Below are positions 22,790-33,745 of a stretch of DNA of 64,000 nucleotides, piece by piece. This stretch comes from Ehretia macrophylla (Eukaryota > Streptophyta > Magnoliopsida > Boraginales > Ehretiaceae). The stretch lies in assembly GCA_037974665.1 (NCBI GenBank), contig CM075764.1, forward strand, positions 113,832,325-113,896,324. Direction: 5' to 3'. The position numbers were made by a program, and so were the translations under genes. The notes under the pieces were generated by a model. The model was not told where the DNA came from, searched no databases, and saw only the letters and a program-made list of their open reading frames with translations. Position 1 is the first letter of the stretch; each line of letters opens with the position of its first letter.

Positions 22790-25290
22790 TGTGATACCCC
22801 GAACGTGGCATGTATTCAATAGCATTTAAAGTTCATTTAAATTGCATTTTATTGACCTTTCACCTTCTTTGACCAAACTAGTTGACTTTTCATCTACATT
22901 GACCAACTAGGACAATGTGAAAATTTTTGAAATGTTTAATAAAGGGCAAACTTGGGATTAGAAATAAAAAAATGCAATGTTAAGTTAGTCAAATTTTGGG
23001 TCAACTTTGGAATTAAATCTGAACCAATTAGGGAAGATTTAGGTAGCAAATTATATATGGTTGGAAAGCTCTATGAGTCTAGTTTCTGAGGCTTCAAACC
23101 GTTCGTGAATTGGAGTTTTCTAGAAGAAGTTATGGCCGTTTTCGTAAGGTCGCGCATAGCTGTTTTTGTTTAGCGGGTTGACCGAAACTTTGACCTTTGA
23201 CTTGTCAAGTTTTTTTTCCTAAATAAGCAGAATTGCAGACGAAAAAACAGAGAAGAAAGACTTGAAAACATAAGGAAGAGAAGGGGAAGAAAAAAAGAAA
23301 GAAAACTTCAACTACAAATCACCAAATCTTTGCGTGAGCTTGCACGGGGTGGTTTCCAAGGCACTCTACGAGGTTTTCCTAGCGTCTAGGAGCGTCTAAG
23401 GTGAGGGAAGCATGTTATTTGCGCATTTATACGTTGTGTTTGTTAACTTTGTCAATTTTTAGATTTATCCGTAGATCATTATTTAAAGCGATTTGATGCT
23501 TCTAGAATGTTCCTTAGCATTTGTAGAACATGTATTTATAGCTTTGTAACATTTTATGCGGTTAAATGTTGTGATTGCAAATTGAATTGTGAAATGAATA
23601 GTGTTTTGTGAATAGTAAAACCTTGAAACGTTGAAGTTGCGCTGTTATGCTTTTCGTTGATGTAGAAACGTGCTAGGTATGCTAGAATACTAAAATGTGT
23701 GGTTTGTTTGGGTTGCGTAGAGGAAAAAATGAGAATTAAGCCTTTGGGAAAGTCGGGGTCGTTTAGGTAGACTTTGGCGTTTGCTCGTTTTGCATGTTGG
23801 CATTGCTTCGGGAAGCCATGGAAGCACTTTTGGTGCGATTATGGCGTTGGTTGGGTGTTTGGTTGTTATAGTTGTAGTTCAAACGAGAAAGGGGGAAATC
23901 GGGGCTTTTCGCGAGTTCTAGGGTAAAGTAAGGTTTCGGGGTCTTTAGACGTGCCTTATGGTGACCTAGGAGGGTTGGCGAAGTCGGTTTCCAGAACCCC
24001 TGGCTCGTTTGGAAATGGTAGCGTTTTGATAGTTGGGCCGATTTGTGTTTTTGTGTGTTTTCTTGTCTTTATGCCTATAGAATGCTTAAAATTATTTGAA
24101 ATACTTGTTTGAGTTGTTTTGGATTGAATTGCTTATCAATTGCTGCTATTGCGTGCGAGAGTAGCCTACTTTGTTATTCTCCCACGTGTGGCTTTATCGC
24201 TTGTTTATCGCCTTGTATCGAGTCTTGCATTGCATAGTGTCTCGAGCGTGAGTGATGGGCCTCTCTGGGTAGCCTTGGGTTGCCAGTGGTGGTTGCTCTA
24301 GCTCCGCTGCTATTCCCTTTCTCGCTTGGGTTGCCTCCCAGGGATATTTGGGTCGTAGGTTGATGGATACTTCCGGGGTATTCCAAACTGGTGTTATAAG
24401 GTGGTTTGGGCCGGCGCGTCATCGTTAAAGTCATCGGAATCGTGATCGGTACATTACTCGCTCGAGTGAACCATAGCCTTCAAAGTGTGGTATAGCTTTG
24501 ATTGGTTGTGTTAATGCTTTCTTTAGTTGTTTAATTGTATTGTTGTTTATATTGTATGCCTTTTATTGATTGTATTGCTTAACTGTACCTTTTTGCATTG
24601 CACGATCTTCTTTCTCTCCACTTCGATATCTGTCTCGCCCTCACTGAGTATACGTGTTGTGTATACTCACTCCTCACCACCACATTTCAGGAAATGCCAT
24701 GTTAGCTGGAAAGTTCGTGATTTCGTGAAAGTCCGTGCTTGAAGAGTTGTCTTGCGTGCCTATGTGACTTGAGTTGTCAAAGTTGTAAAGTTATATGCTT
24801 TCATATGTTGTATGTATTTAATGCCAAAAGTATGTAATTTAAGTTTCATTAGATTGTTGAAGTAGTTTGATAAGTTAGATTATGTATCTAGTTATTATAA
24901 CTTAACTTCAAATGCATGTTTGTAATGTCCAAAAGAAAAGAACTAGAATGGCATGATAGTCTATTTTATGTAGTAGTTTAGTATGGTTTAATTTTCAAGT
25001 TTGAATGTACTTGTCAAAATGAAAAGAGATAGGTTAGCTTTTAAATTTGAAATGTATGTATACTTGATGAGTTTAAATTGTTGAGAACCGAGGCTCAAAT
25101 GGCCTTGAGGAAGTTTTGTATGGTTGGACACGGTGTTGGTCCATTTAAATGCTATTACAGGTTTTACATTTTGCCTATAAATAGGGGAGACTCCGTCTGT
25201 TTTCCCTGAAAAATTATGCCGGGTTTGGTTTGGGTTGTGATTAGATCGATTGATAGAACTCCCGGTCTCGAGAGGGATCGGGGTGTTACA
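22790..25290 (+). repeat. 3' LTR of element C (2501 bp)
   Basis: Near copy of 18536-21037, ending GGATCGGGGTGTTACA followed by the target duplication TTCCA. It repeats both hairpins (24152-24186 and 24645-24669), the intron-like pair (23401-24690) and TTGGAAAGCTCT (23061-23072). The TATA-like sequence here is TATAAATA at 25176-25183. Confidence 0.95.
25176..25183 (+). promoter_or_regulatory. TATA-like box near the end of the LTR of C
   Basis: TATAAATA followed by GGGGAGACTCC, about 110 bp before the LTR end. The left LTR has TATAAACA at 20933-20940. Position and context suit an LTR core promoter with a short R-U5. Confidence 0.5.
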
Positions 25291-26197
25291 TTCCATCCAC
25301 CGTCTTTGCCTCATGTTCAACTCTTTTTGTGAGAACAAGTACTTCAAGCTCTTGTGATTAGTAAACACTTCAAACTTGTTACCCCACAGATAGTGCCTCC
25401 ATTTCTTTAGTGCAAACACAATAGCCGCTAGCTCCAAATCATGTGTCGGGTAATTCAATTCATACGGCTTGGGCTTCCTAGAGGCATACGCAATCACTCT
25501 ACCATTCTGCATTAAAACACAACCTAGTCCTTCCTTTGAAGCATCGCTGTAGATTACAAAGCCTTGACTCCCTTCAGGCAATGCAAGAATAGGTGCGGTC
25601 GTCAATCTTGACTTCAACTCCTGAAAGCTATTCTCATATTTGTTGTCCCACACGAACTTTGTTTTCTTCTGAGTGAGCTTTGTAAGCGGTCCTGCAATCT
25701 TTGAAAAATAATTCACGAACCTCCGATAATAGCTGGCTAAACCAAGAAAACTCCAAACCTCTATGACATTTTCTGGCTTCCTCCAAGACATCACTGCTTT
25801 TATCTTTGCTGGGTCCACCACTATTCCTTCCTGGGATATGATGTGCCCCAAGAATGCAATCTGCTGCAACCAAAAATCGCATTTGCTAAACCTTGCATAC
25901 AATTGATGCTCCAGAAGTTTCTGTAATACCAATCGCAGATGTTGTTTATGCTCAACCTCGGATTTCAAGTATACCAAAATATCATCAATAAAGATCACCA
26001 CAAATTGGTCTAAGTAGGGTTGAAACACCATGTGCATCAAGTCCATAAAAGCTGTAGGGGCGTTAGTTAGCCCAAATGGCATTACCACAAACTCATAGTG
26101 CCCATATCTCGTCCTCAAAGCCGGTTTAGGAACATCCTCCTTTTTGATCCGTAGCTGATAATACCCTTGTCTCAAGTCGAGTTTCGAATACACTTTA
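25291..26197 (-). pseudogene. Reverse transcriptase and RNase H region of element A (fossil)
   Basis: Minus-strand pol. Reverse transcriptase runs from [12 protein letters not shown] through [17 protein letters not shown] and the catalytic FIDDILVY to [15 protein letters not shown]. RNase H follows ([38 protein letters not shown]) and is cut by insertion C. These are among the best-preserved signatures of A. The left end includes C's right target-duplication copy (25291-25295, TTCCA). The right end includes D's left copy (26193-26197, CTTTA). Confidence 0.9.
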
Positions 26198-26240
26198 TGT
26201 GAAGCCCGACACGAAACCCCATATGCATATCATATTATTT

Positions 26241-26340
26241 AATATGTGTTTATAGTGATTAATGTGCATTTACAGCAATTAATGTGCATTTACCTTGGTA
26301 TATGTGCATCTATCTCATTTAACGTGTAAATGGATGCAAT
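26241..26340 (+). repeat. Exact 20-bp periodic repeats at the start of LTR D
   Basis: Five contiguous 20-bp units of the form AATGTGCATTTACAGCAATT, with ATGTGCAT or ACGTGTAA cores. A second run of the same type (ATGTACGTTTGCATCAGTTT) covers about 26481-26540. Position and theme parallel the ~20-bp array of B. Confidence 0.8.
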
Positions 26341-26696
26341 AACATCCATGAGAGGACCTTAGAGGTTGTAGATGATAATTAAATTTTACTAAATTAAATT
26401 AACTAACCAAAATAGTTAAAATTGGAACTACATGATAATACTATGCATTCACACTATTGGAAATGCATTTATATCATTTAATGTACGTTTGCATCAGTTT
26501 ACGTGTATTTGCATTGTTTAACGTGCACTTGGGTGGTTTAGATTTCGTAGACGATAAATAAATTACACTACACTACGTTAGCTAACTAAATAATTAAATT
26601 AGAACTACATGGCATGCTAATAAATAAGCAATTAGTTAGAGGGGCAACTTAGTCATTAGGGACAAGATATTTCCTACCTAAATTAAATCTAACAAA

Positions 26697-26815
26697 ACAC
26701 ACACACAACACACACAAATACATGTTCAGCACACACACACATACTACACACAGAGATCAAGAGAAGAGAGAAGGAAGAGAGAAAAGAGAAGAATGAAGGA
26801 GAAGAAGAAGAGGAA
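26697..26815 (+). repeat. CA-rich then GA-rich simple sequence in LTR D
   Basis: Interrupted CA repeats (26697-26752) followed by a purine tract of AAGAGAGAAGG type (26758-26815). Comparable pyrimidine or purine tracts lie at the matching place in B, C, A and G, upstream of the donor-like site. Confidence 0.8.
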
Positions 26816-27970
26816 GAAGAATTCTAAGCCATTTCCTTTGCATTTGCTAGCTAATTTCAGCCATTATCTTGTTCCTCTTGCTTTCTATGTCAAGATCAAA
26901 GGTGAGGGTTATTTTCTTAAAAGTTTTCAAAGCTACATTGAGCATGAATGTGATGATATATGTGTAGTAATCTTGCTATAAATTGCATACAAGAGCTTGA
27001 ATGATAAGATTGAGGATATTGTGTTGTAGATCTAGGGTTTTGAATTTGATTTTGGGTGTTTGTTGATTGTTGATGTGGGGTGGTTTTGGTTGAATTAGAA
27101 CTTTTGTATGATGTCTAATAGCCATTTTGAACTTGCTTGAGTGTTGGTAGGAGGATGGGAGGTTGTTTGGATGATTATTGAAGAAATTGGGTATTTCCCG
27201 TCCAGCTATTCGGGCGTTACAGCCCCTATCCGGTCTCCCGGATAGAGGCCACAACGCCCGGCAGAAAGCTTCGATCCGGGCGTTACTTGCTTTTTTCGGG
27301 CGCCCAGATAAATGCTCCAACGCCCGGATGTTTGACAGCTCTGTGCAGTGATTTTACGGAGGCCATATCTCATTCGTTTCAACTCCGAATTTCATTTTGT
27401 TTGATTCTAGAACTATCTACATTCGATAAGCTTCAATTCTAGACCAAAAACAGATTAATTGGAGTTTTAGAAAATAGGAAAAATTATCTCCAAAGTTAGA
27501 CTAATGCAGAAGCATTGTCCAAGATACAAGGATCTTGTTTTAGAGATTCCGGAAGCTACCGACGTTGGATTGAGGCACGGTCAGATGCGTTAGAACCGTA
27601 TTGAACCCTAGATTATTAAGGTAGAATTTAATTGTGGTTTTATTGTATTTTATTGATGTCATATGTCTAGCATGACCAATGACCATTTAGAAGCATCAAT
27701 GGTGGTACTATGAATGTTTATAAATACGGGTTGTTCACATGTTTGCTTACTAAGCCATATAATATAAGTTTAAACATGCTTGAAATATGTTCAAATCATG
27801 AATATACTTGCTACTTGCTAATTGGCTATACACATGTTTTACCTAGTTTGGTTAATTTACGAGAGAAAGTGTTATACGGACCAAAGCACAACACTACTTT
27901 GATGGTGGAAATGACCTCTTGGATCCGTATGAACACCTTCTCGATTTTTTGCCCACTTTATCTTATCGCT

Positions 27971-28200
27971 CTCGCTAGGCTCATTGTTACCTCGGGAGTA
28001 TAACCTCGCCGAGCTCTTTGTTACCCTAGGAGAGTTGGCTCATATTGATCTCGCTAGGCTCATTGTTACCTCGGGAGTATAACCTTGCCGAGCTCTTTGT
28101 TACCCTAGGAGAATCAACTCTTGTTTACCTCGCTGGGCTCATTGTTACCTCGGGAGTAAACCTCGCTGAGCTCTTTGTTACCCTAGGAGGATCTTGTCAT
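27971..28200 (+). repeat. 79-bp tandem triplicate in LTR D
   Basis: Units start at 27971, 28050 and 28129. Each is made of two related halves, CTCGCTAGGCTCATTGTTAC and CTCGCCGAGCTCTTTGTTAC, each ending in a GGGAG- or AGGAG-like run. Each half can pair CTC..AGG with CCT..GAG imperfectly around a loop containing TTGTT. This suggests amplification of a hairpin-like motif. Confidence 0.8.
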
Positions 28201-28473
28201 GGTTTGGGATATCTCCGAAGTGCCCTCTTGTTATACTCTTTCATTGCAACCAATCTCGCTTGGTCCCCTGAGGTCCTCAGAGAGAAGAATTGTTCATATC
28301 TTTTGAGTCGAATGGTTTTCATTCCTGTTAATTGTTCTATATTTCGAGTATGAAGTTAATCTTGATATTCCGTTATACTCGATTAATTGTGGTATATGCA
28401 TAGCACGATTTTATAAAGAAGTTTGCAAAATGATAAAACCTTTGTGAAAAACTTTCCTTGTTTTCCTCCTCAC

Positions 28474-28499
28474 TGAGCTATACGTGAGGATCTAGCTCA
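28474..28499 (+). other. Hairpin 2 in LTR D
   Basis: TGAGCTA (28474-28480) and TAGCTCA (28493-28499) form a perfect 7-bp stem with a 12-nt loop. The C of CAGG comes 18 nt after the stem. Confidence 0.65.
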
Positions 28500-28956
28500 C
28501 TCTCTTTTAACAATTTCAGGTGAAGATTAGCCCGAGCAAGCTCCCATATGGTTACAAGCTTCATTGATGTGATGAGTTGGATTCCTGCTTATGTGATCTA
28601 CATGCCTACATGCGAAGATGTATTCCCTGTTGTAATAAGCATGATTTGGTTTAATTGAACTGTTTGAACTATTGTAATATTATTTTGGTCAACTAGATAC
28701 CTAGCTAAGTGATTCCTCTATTTAGTAGACCTAGGTTTGGAATGTTGGCAGGTAGACTCGGGTATTGTAACATGTATTAGGGTGTTGAAACCCACTAAGG
28801 CCGATATGAATGATGAGGATTTTGGAAGTCTTTTGGGAACTTTTTGTGGATTGTTATAACTGTTCAGGGTGCTACTATTAAATCTTGCAGGTTCTAAGCT
28901 TTGACACGTCATGTTTCGGCATTAACCTAGCGGTGGGTCAGGGTCGGGGCGTGACA

Positions 28957-29584
28957 CTTTAGCTCCTGGAAGTTGGTCAAACAACTCATCGATCAATGGA
29001 AGTGGGTATTTATTCTTGACAGTCACTTGGTTCAATCCTCGGTAATCGATGCATAGCCTTAACGTTCCGTCTTTCTTCTTTACAAATAGAACTGGTGCAT
29101 CCCACGGAGAAGAACTCGGTTGAACAAACCCCTTCTTCAACAATCCTTGCAATTGGTCCTTCAATTCTTGTAGCTCGGCTGGTGCCATACGATAGGGAGC
29201 TTTAGATATCGGCTGGGTACCAGGCAGTACTTCTATTACAAACTCGATCTCCCGATCCGGAGGTAAACCCGACAATTCTTTTGGAAACACATCAGCATAA
29301 TCTTTAATCACCGGCATCTCCTCCAACTTAACTTTGTCCGATGGCTTATTGATGAGGTAAGCTAAGTATCTGCTATACCCTTTTCTCAAGGACTTCACTA
29401 CTTTCATGGATGAAATGATGGAACTCCCGGTGAAGTCTCTTCAACCCATTACCTCTAATGTTGGTTGACCAGGTATCTGTAATGTTATAATCTTTGTCTG
29501 GCAATCTAGTTGGGTATGATGTTTTGCCAACCAGTCCATCCCTAAGATGACTTCATAGTCTCGAAAGGGTAACACTATAAGATT
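28957..29584 (-). pseudogene. Reverse transcriptase N-terminal region and protease tail, element A (fossil)
   Basis: Minus-strand pol showing [20 protein letters not shown], then [37 protein letters not shown] and [12 protein letters not shown]. These lie between the protease and the first reverse transcriptase motifs. It is interrupted by D on the left and E on the right. The left end includes D's right target copy (28957-28961), and the right end includes E's left copy (29580-29584, AGATT). Confidence 0.85.
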
Positions 29585-32500
29585 TGTCACGTCCCCAACC
29601 CAACCTATGGAGGTTAGACTAGGGTGTGATCTAATCGTTCGCGTTCTTTTACGACTATAACCGGTTAATGAAGGTTAAGCTTATCCGTTAGACTAGAACT
29701 CCAAATTTTTTTGGGGAAACCGGCAGCATAACGGGTGTAATTGGGTTCTTTAGTTTGACCTAATTTTCTAAACGCCTCAAAACTTTCAATCTCAGATTCG
29801 ATTCCAACTAAGATTACTATCCATTACCAATCGATATGCCTACTAGTTATCTTGAAAGTCTCGTTTGATTAACAACCTAGCATGATAACTATGTCCCGTT
29901 TATTTGTTGAATTCCTGTTACACAAGTACCTATTGATCTTAGCTTACTATTGAGTACCTAGGTGGAATTAGATAGAGTTACATCATTGATTTCTTCACCT
30001 AATGATTGAGTTGCCTATGGTAGTTACTAAATCAAAACAGTAATAGAAACTCACAAGAGAGCGTTGTCTAGTCATAGTCAATACAAGCCAAAATTAAACC
30101 TCAAATTACAACAGGAGTCATTTATAATCGACAACAAGCAACATAAGAATAGTCTTCAAAATAAACATAAAGTTCGCAAAATAGCCATAGTCAAGCAAGG
30201 CACGTAAGACAAGCAATCACTCCAAAGAGTTATCAACAGGCACGTTCTCCTTGGGTACATGTTCCTGATCTTCTTCACCTGTGATGATAAAAGAGGGTGA
30301 GTCCTTATGAACTCAGCGAGGGGGAACGAGAAATACATTTTGAAACTCTTTTCCGGTTAAACTTATAAAAACCCTTTTTTGAAAGCATGACGTATAACAC
30401 AAGTAAATTTGTAACATAATATGAATGTAAAAGAACACATTTACCCGTCTTTCATTCCCGAGGTCCTCTAGGAACCAAGCGAGAGTACTTAAACACATAG
30501 TGAAAATGATACGGTAAGCTTTTGCTCTCAATTCATTTTCGATAGCAATTCTGCGGCCGACTTCAATTATCCACTTATCGCTCCCAATTGGGTGTACTAC
30601 GGATGTACCCGAAAATCCTACGACCCAACTCTTCAAGGGTAGAATACCAAGCGAGAGAGGGAATTGGACCATGGTAGTCACGGGAGCACTGGCAAGCCCT
30701 ATGCCGCCTGGCATTCGTGAAACGCTACCATGCCACACTAAAAGGTTGCAACCTTGTATACAATGAACATTTATACCATTTAACGATTCACATTAGGAGG
30801 ACAACAAAGTAGGTTGCCTCCAAGCAATTTCAAGATCACATATTGCCAAGTAAATGAATGAGGCATGCTTAACATGAATTTTCACTTTGTAAAACATGTA
30901 GAGTCATATGAACATTAAACGGGCAGCCGAGTGACACATATAAATCAAGTCATATAACTCATTTCGGGGTTCACGTATCAAGTATTAACATTATACAAGC
31001 ATGCAACGACATTTATACGAGACCGGATGCAAGAATAGCTCACTTAGCAATATGCAATCATCGGAAATCATATTTAGAGCTATAAGGACAACTACGGGCA
31101 GCCTATTAACCACACAATTTGACACATTTAACCAATAGGCCATCTCTTAACAAAAGTCATAAGCGTTAGGGTCTCAATTCCGTGCTTAAACATGCGATTA
31201 AGCATACCATTCATCGATTAATGATCCCAAACCATACATCAATCACATTAAGCAACTTCAACCAACCACAACAGTCCACACAACATCCAAGTACCATAAT
31301 TCCAAGCATTCAATACCCCAAGCAAGGTCTCAACATGATTCTAAGCACATCACTAAACAAAACCCTCACTGCAATGGTCTATTTTCCCACATTCGATTAG
31401 ACAAGCAAACAATATCCAATTCCAATTAACCAAGTTTCAATTTGAATCTTAATGAGTGATTTAAATCTAGGAACAAACCTCGTATCATTTGGAGTTCGGG
31501 CTTAGGAGTTATGACCAAAACCGTGAGACTACACAAAACTGTCCAGTTTTAGACACATTATGATTTTTGCTATTTTTGAGGGTCTTAGGGTCATAATTGG
31601 CTTTGGTATATTTCTGACCAAAATGTCCAGAACTGCAAAATATAGCGACATACCAATTTTAATGCATTTTGGACATCATTTGCTAGGCTAAAACAGTTTC
31701 GTTCTACAAGGTCAGAAGGCTGCCAGATTCTACTTCAAATTTCCAAATTTTCCAGATTTAGATACCTTTCGATGTTTTGCCATTTTGTAGGCCTTAGAGT
31801 CAGAATTGACCTTGGCCTGTTTCTATGCAAAATGCTCAGAACTGGCAAAACTAGTCACCTACCAAGTTTTATGCATTTTCAACATCATTTACTAGGACAA
31901 ATGCACTTCTCTCTACTGAGTCAGAAATCTGCCAGTTACTCGATTATTACCTATCTTCAAGTTCTAGCCAAAAATCTAGCCATGCATAGTCATATAAGCT
32001 CATATACACACATATACAACAACTACAAAGGTAAATATAGTCATATGAAGGCATGAATGTGATTTTTGAAGGCTTTTAAAAGAGTTTAACCCTCACCTTA
32101 GCCTATTGATGGTTAATGATGCTCAAATGTTCTTGAAGATGCACAAATGGAGCTTTTCTCCTTGCTTGGCTGAGAGATAGCTTGTGGTTCTTTAATTCCT
32201 AGCTTAGTTATCATGTCCTTAGTATATGCATGTGATTGGAACAAAAGGAAATGAAAGAAAGACTATCAAAACATACCTAGGGCCGAAATGAAGAGTTCTA
32301 TGAGCTTGCATGCGTTTTTTCTTGCTTCTTGCTTGCTTGGGCTGCTATGGTCGTGTTCCTTAGAGTCTTTGAGTGTCTAGGAGAGCCTTAGAATGAGAGC
32401 TTAAGCTATGGAGCCTAAGGATGCAGCCAAGGCCGAGAGAGAGAGAGAGTAAATGAGAATGAGAAAGTTTGAAAAGAATGAAATGTTTGTGTGAGCATGT

Positions 32501-33155
32501 GTCAGCCTTGAGCTTCTAAAAATTCTGATTTTGTGTCATCTATTGAGCATGTTTGAATTGTTTTTTGGCATGGTATTGCAAGGGCCGAGAATGGTGGCTT
32601 TGGTGTATGCAAAAGGTATGACATTGTGTAAGATTCTTGTCTAAGCATGCATGATAAAATTGTTTTGTTCAAATTTTGTTCAAAGCCCTTGGTTTGGCCG
32701 ACCACCAAGTGCTCACAAATCTGAATTTTGTTTTGTTTAAAGCTTTATTTTATTGTAGCTTGGATTTATTTAATTGTAGGTGCATGAGTTTTGCAAAAGG
32801 AATAAAGCATAAATAATAAGAATAAAGAATGTTTGAACATTAAAATATTGAGTTGAATTTGACTTTGGATTAAAATAAGAGTTAGTGGAGTTTGTAGGAT
32901 TATTCTATAGTCTAGTGCTTCGTGTATGATGCTTTCTTGATTAGCGTGTAGGCACGCTTTCCTAGGTCTAGGGCACACACTACCAAATAAGGCACAATCT
33001 ACGAGACAAATGTATGTATTCCAAGTAAATGCACGCAACTCTAAATGAACGCACATAAATCAAGACACGACTCTTAAACTTAGGTCAAGGCACGTAATTC
33101 AAGGTTAGGGTACACGAAACGAGGTATCGCACGCAAATCGAGGTCAGGCGTCACA
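29585..33155 (-). mobile_element. Element E: solo LTR of the A/G family (3571 bp)
   Basis: Runs from TGTCACGTCCCCAACCC to GGTCAGGCGTCACA (plus-strand reading) and is flanked by AGATT at 29580-29584 and 33156-33160. It aligns throughout with the LTRs of A. There is no internal region, so it is a solo LTR, inserted in the protease region of A in the same orientation. Hairpin 2 is at 30298-30315 (inverted) and the ~20-bp repeat zone near 32940-33150. No gene inside. Confidence 0.9.
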
Positions 33156-33745
33156 AGATTGGCCGAGAATTCCCTATCCTTAATTTGGATTTTACATGCT
33201 TTACAAACTGAGCTAGTAGCAAGTTTAGAACCTATCGGAGTACCGATTTCTACTTCGTAAGGCAAACATTCAACTCGTAATTTCACACGTTGCACACATA
33301 AGGGAGTAATAAATGAATGAGTAGCACTTGGATCAATTAGTACCCTAACAGGTTGATTCAGTATCAAGAATGTACCTTCAACAATAGCAGTCTCCTCAGG
33401 AAGCTCATCGCATTCAATAAAATAAGCACATGCCTTAACTTTAGGAACTAGAGTCTTACCTCTACCAGCTGGTTTATTCTGATTTTCTCCTCCTTGCCAT
33501 TTAGGGCAGTCTTTAACCTGGTGTTGATTGCTGCCACACCCCATGCATCATCCTGATTTCCTCCAGCACTGGGTCTCAACGTGGCCCTTCTTGTCACAGT
33601 AAGAACAGGTGACAGCCTGAGTAGCTGGTGATTTACCTGTAGATCCATGGGTGGAAGAGGCTGATAGTGCTTTAGACAGGCCACGGTTATTGACTGGTCT
33701 GTTCTGGCTCTGGCCCTAACTGCGACTCTGAGTCTGGAATTTCCT
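33156..33745 (-). pseudogene. Protease and nucleocapsid zinc-knuckle region of element A (fossil)
   Basis: Minus-strand sequence with a retropepsin-like stretch (VRVLIDPSATHSFI, near 33310-33350) and an upstream CCHC-like knuckle zone (CGSNQHQVKDCPKWQ, near 33490-33550). It lies between Gag (to the right) and insertion E (to the left). Broken fossil. Confidence 0.8.

Larger units (their letters stand above)
18536..25290 (+). mobile_element. Element C: young non-autonomous LTR retrotransposon
   Basis: Plus-strand element with two near-identical LTRs (18536-21037 and 22790-25290, 2502 and 2501 bp), a primer site, a 1.75-kb internal region and a polypurine tract. It is flanked by TTCCA at 18531-18535 and 25291-25295. 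No gag, protease, reverse transcriptase or integrase is recognisable inside. Size and layout resemble LARD-type non-autonomous elements. Primer site and 3' context (GAGGACGCAATTGTTTTAAG then a G-rich tract) are chromovirus-like, so a Tekay-type element could have supplied the proteins. The LTRs differ by about 1% by eye apart from a cluster near their start, suggesting an age of well under a million years. Structurally it looks whole. Confidence 0.9.
26902..28519 (+). other. Candidate intron-like segment in LTR D
   Basis: Donor-like TCAAAG|GTGAGGG at 26901/26902 and acceptor-like CTCTTTTAACAATTTCAG|G ending at 28519, 1618 nt. Same order of internal landmarks as in B and C. No transcript evidence. 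Confidence 0.35.
26198..28956 (+). mobile_element. Element D: solo LTR of a third chromovirus-like family (2759 bp)
   Basis: Begins TGTGAAGCCCGACACG, ends GGTCGGGGCGTGACA and is flanked by CTTTA at 26193-26197 and 28957-28961. There is no primer site, internal region or second LTR, so it is a solo LTR left by LTR-LTR recombination. It sits in the reverse transcriptase of A. In order it holds ~20-bp repeats, CA- and GA-rich tracts (26697-26815), a donor-like site (26902), CTACTTTG (27894), a 79-bp triplicate (27971-28200), CTCGCTTGG (28255), hairpin 2 (28474-28499) and CAGG (28517). Family assignment rests on terminal and internal motifs shared with the A family and C, since coding sequence is absent. 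Confidence 0.9.

Noticed and set aside
26241-26540. 20-bp repeats in LTR D as a CRISPR-like array
   Set aside because: The units are contiguous and degenerate, without unique spacers, and the context is a plant LTR.
26793-26981. Lysine-rich small open frame in LTR D
   Set aside because: It lies on a GA-rich tract and crosses the donor-like site. Nothing supports translation.
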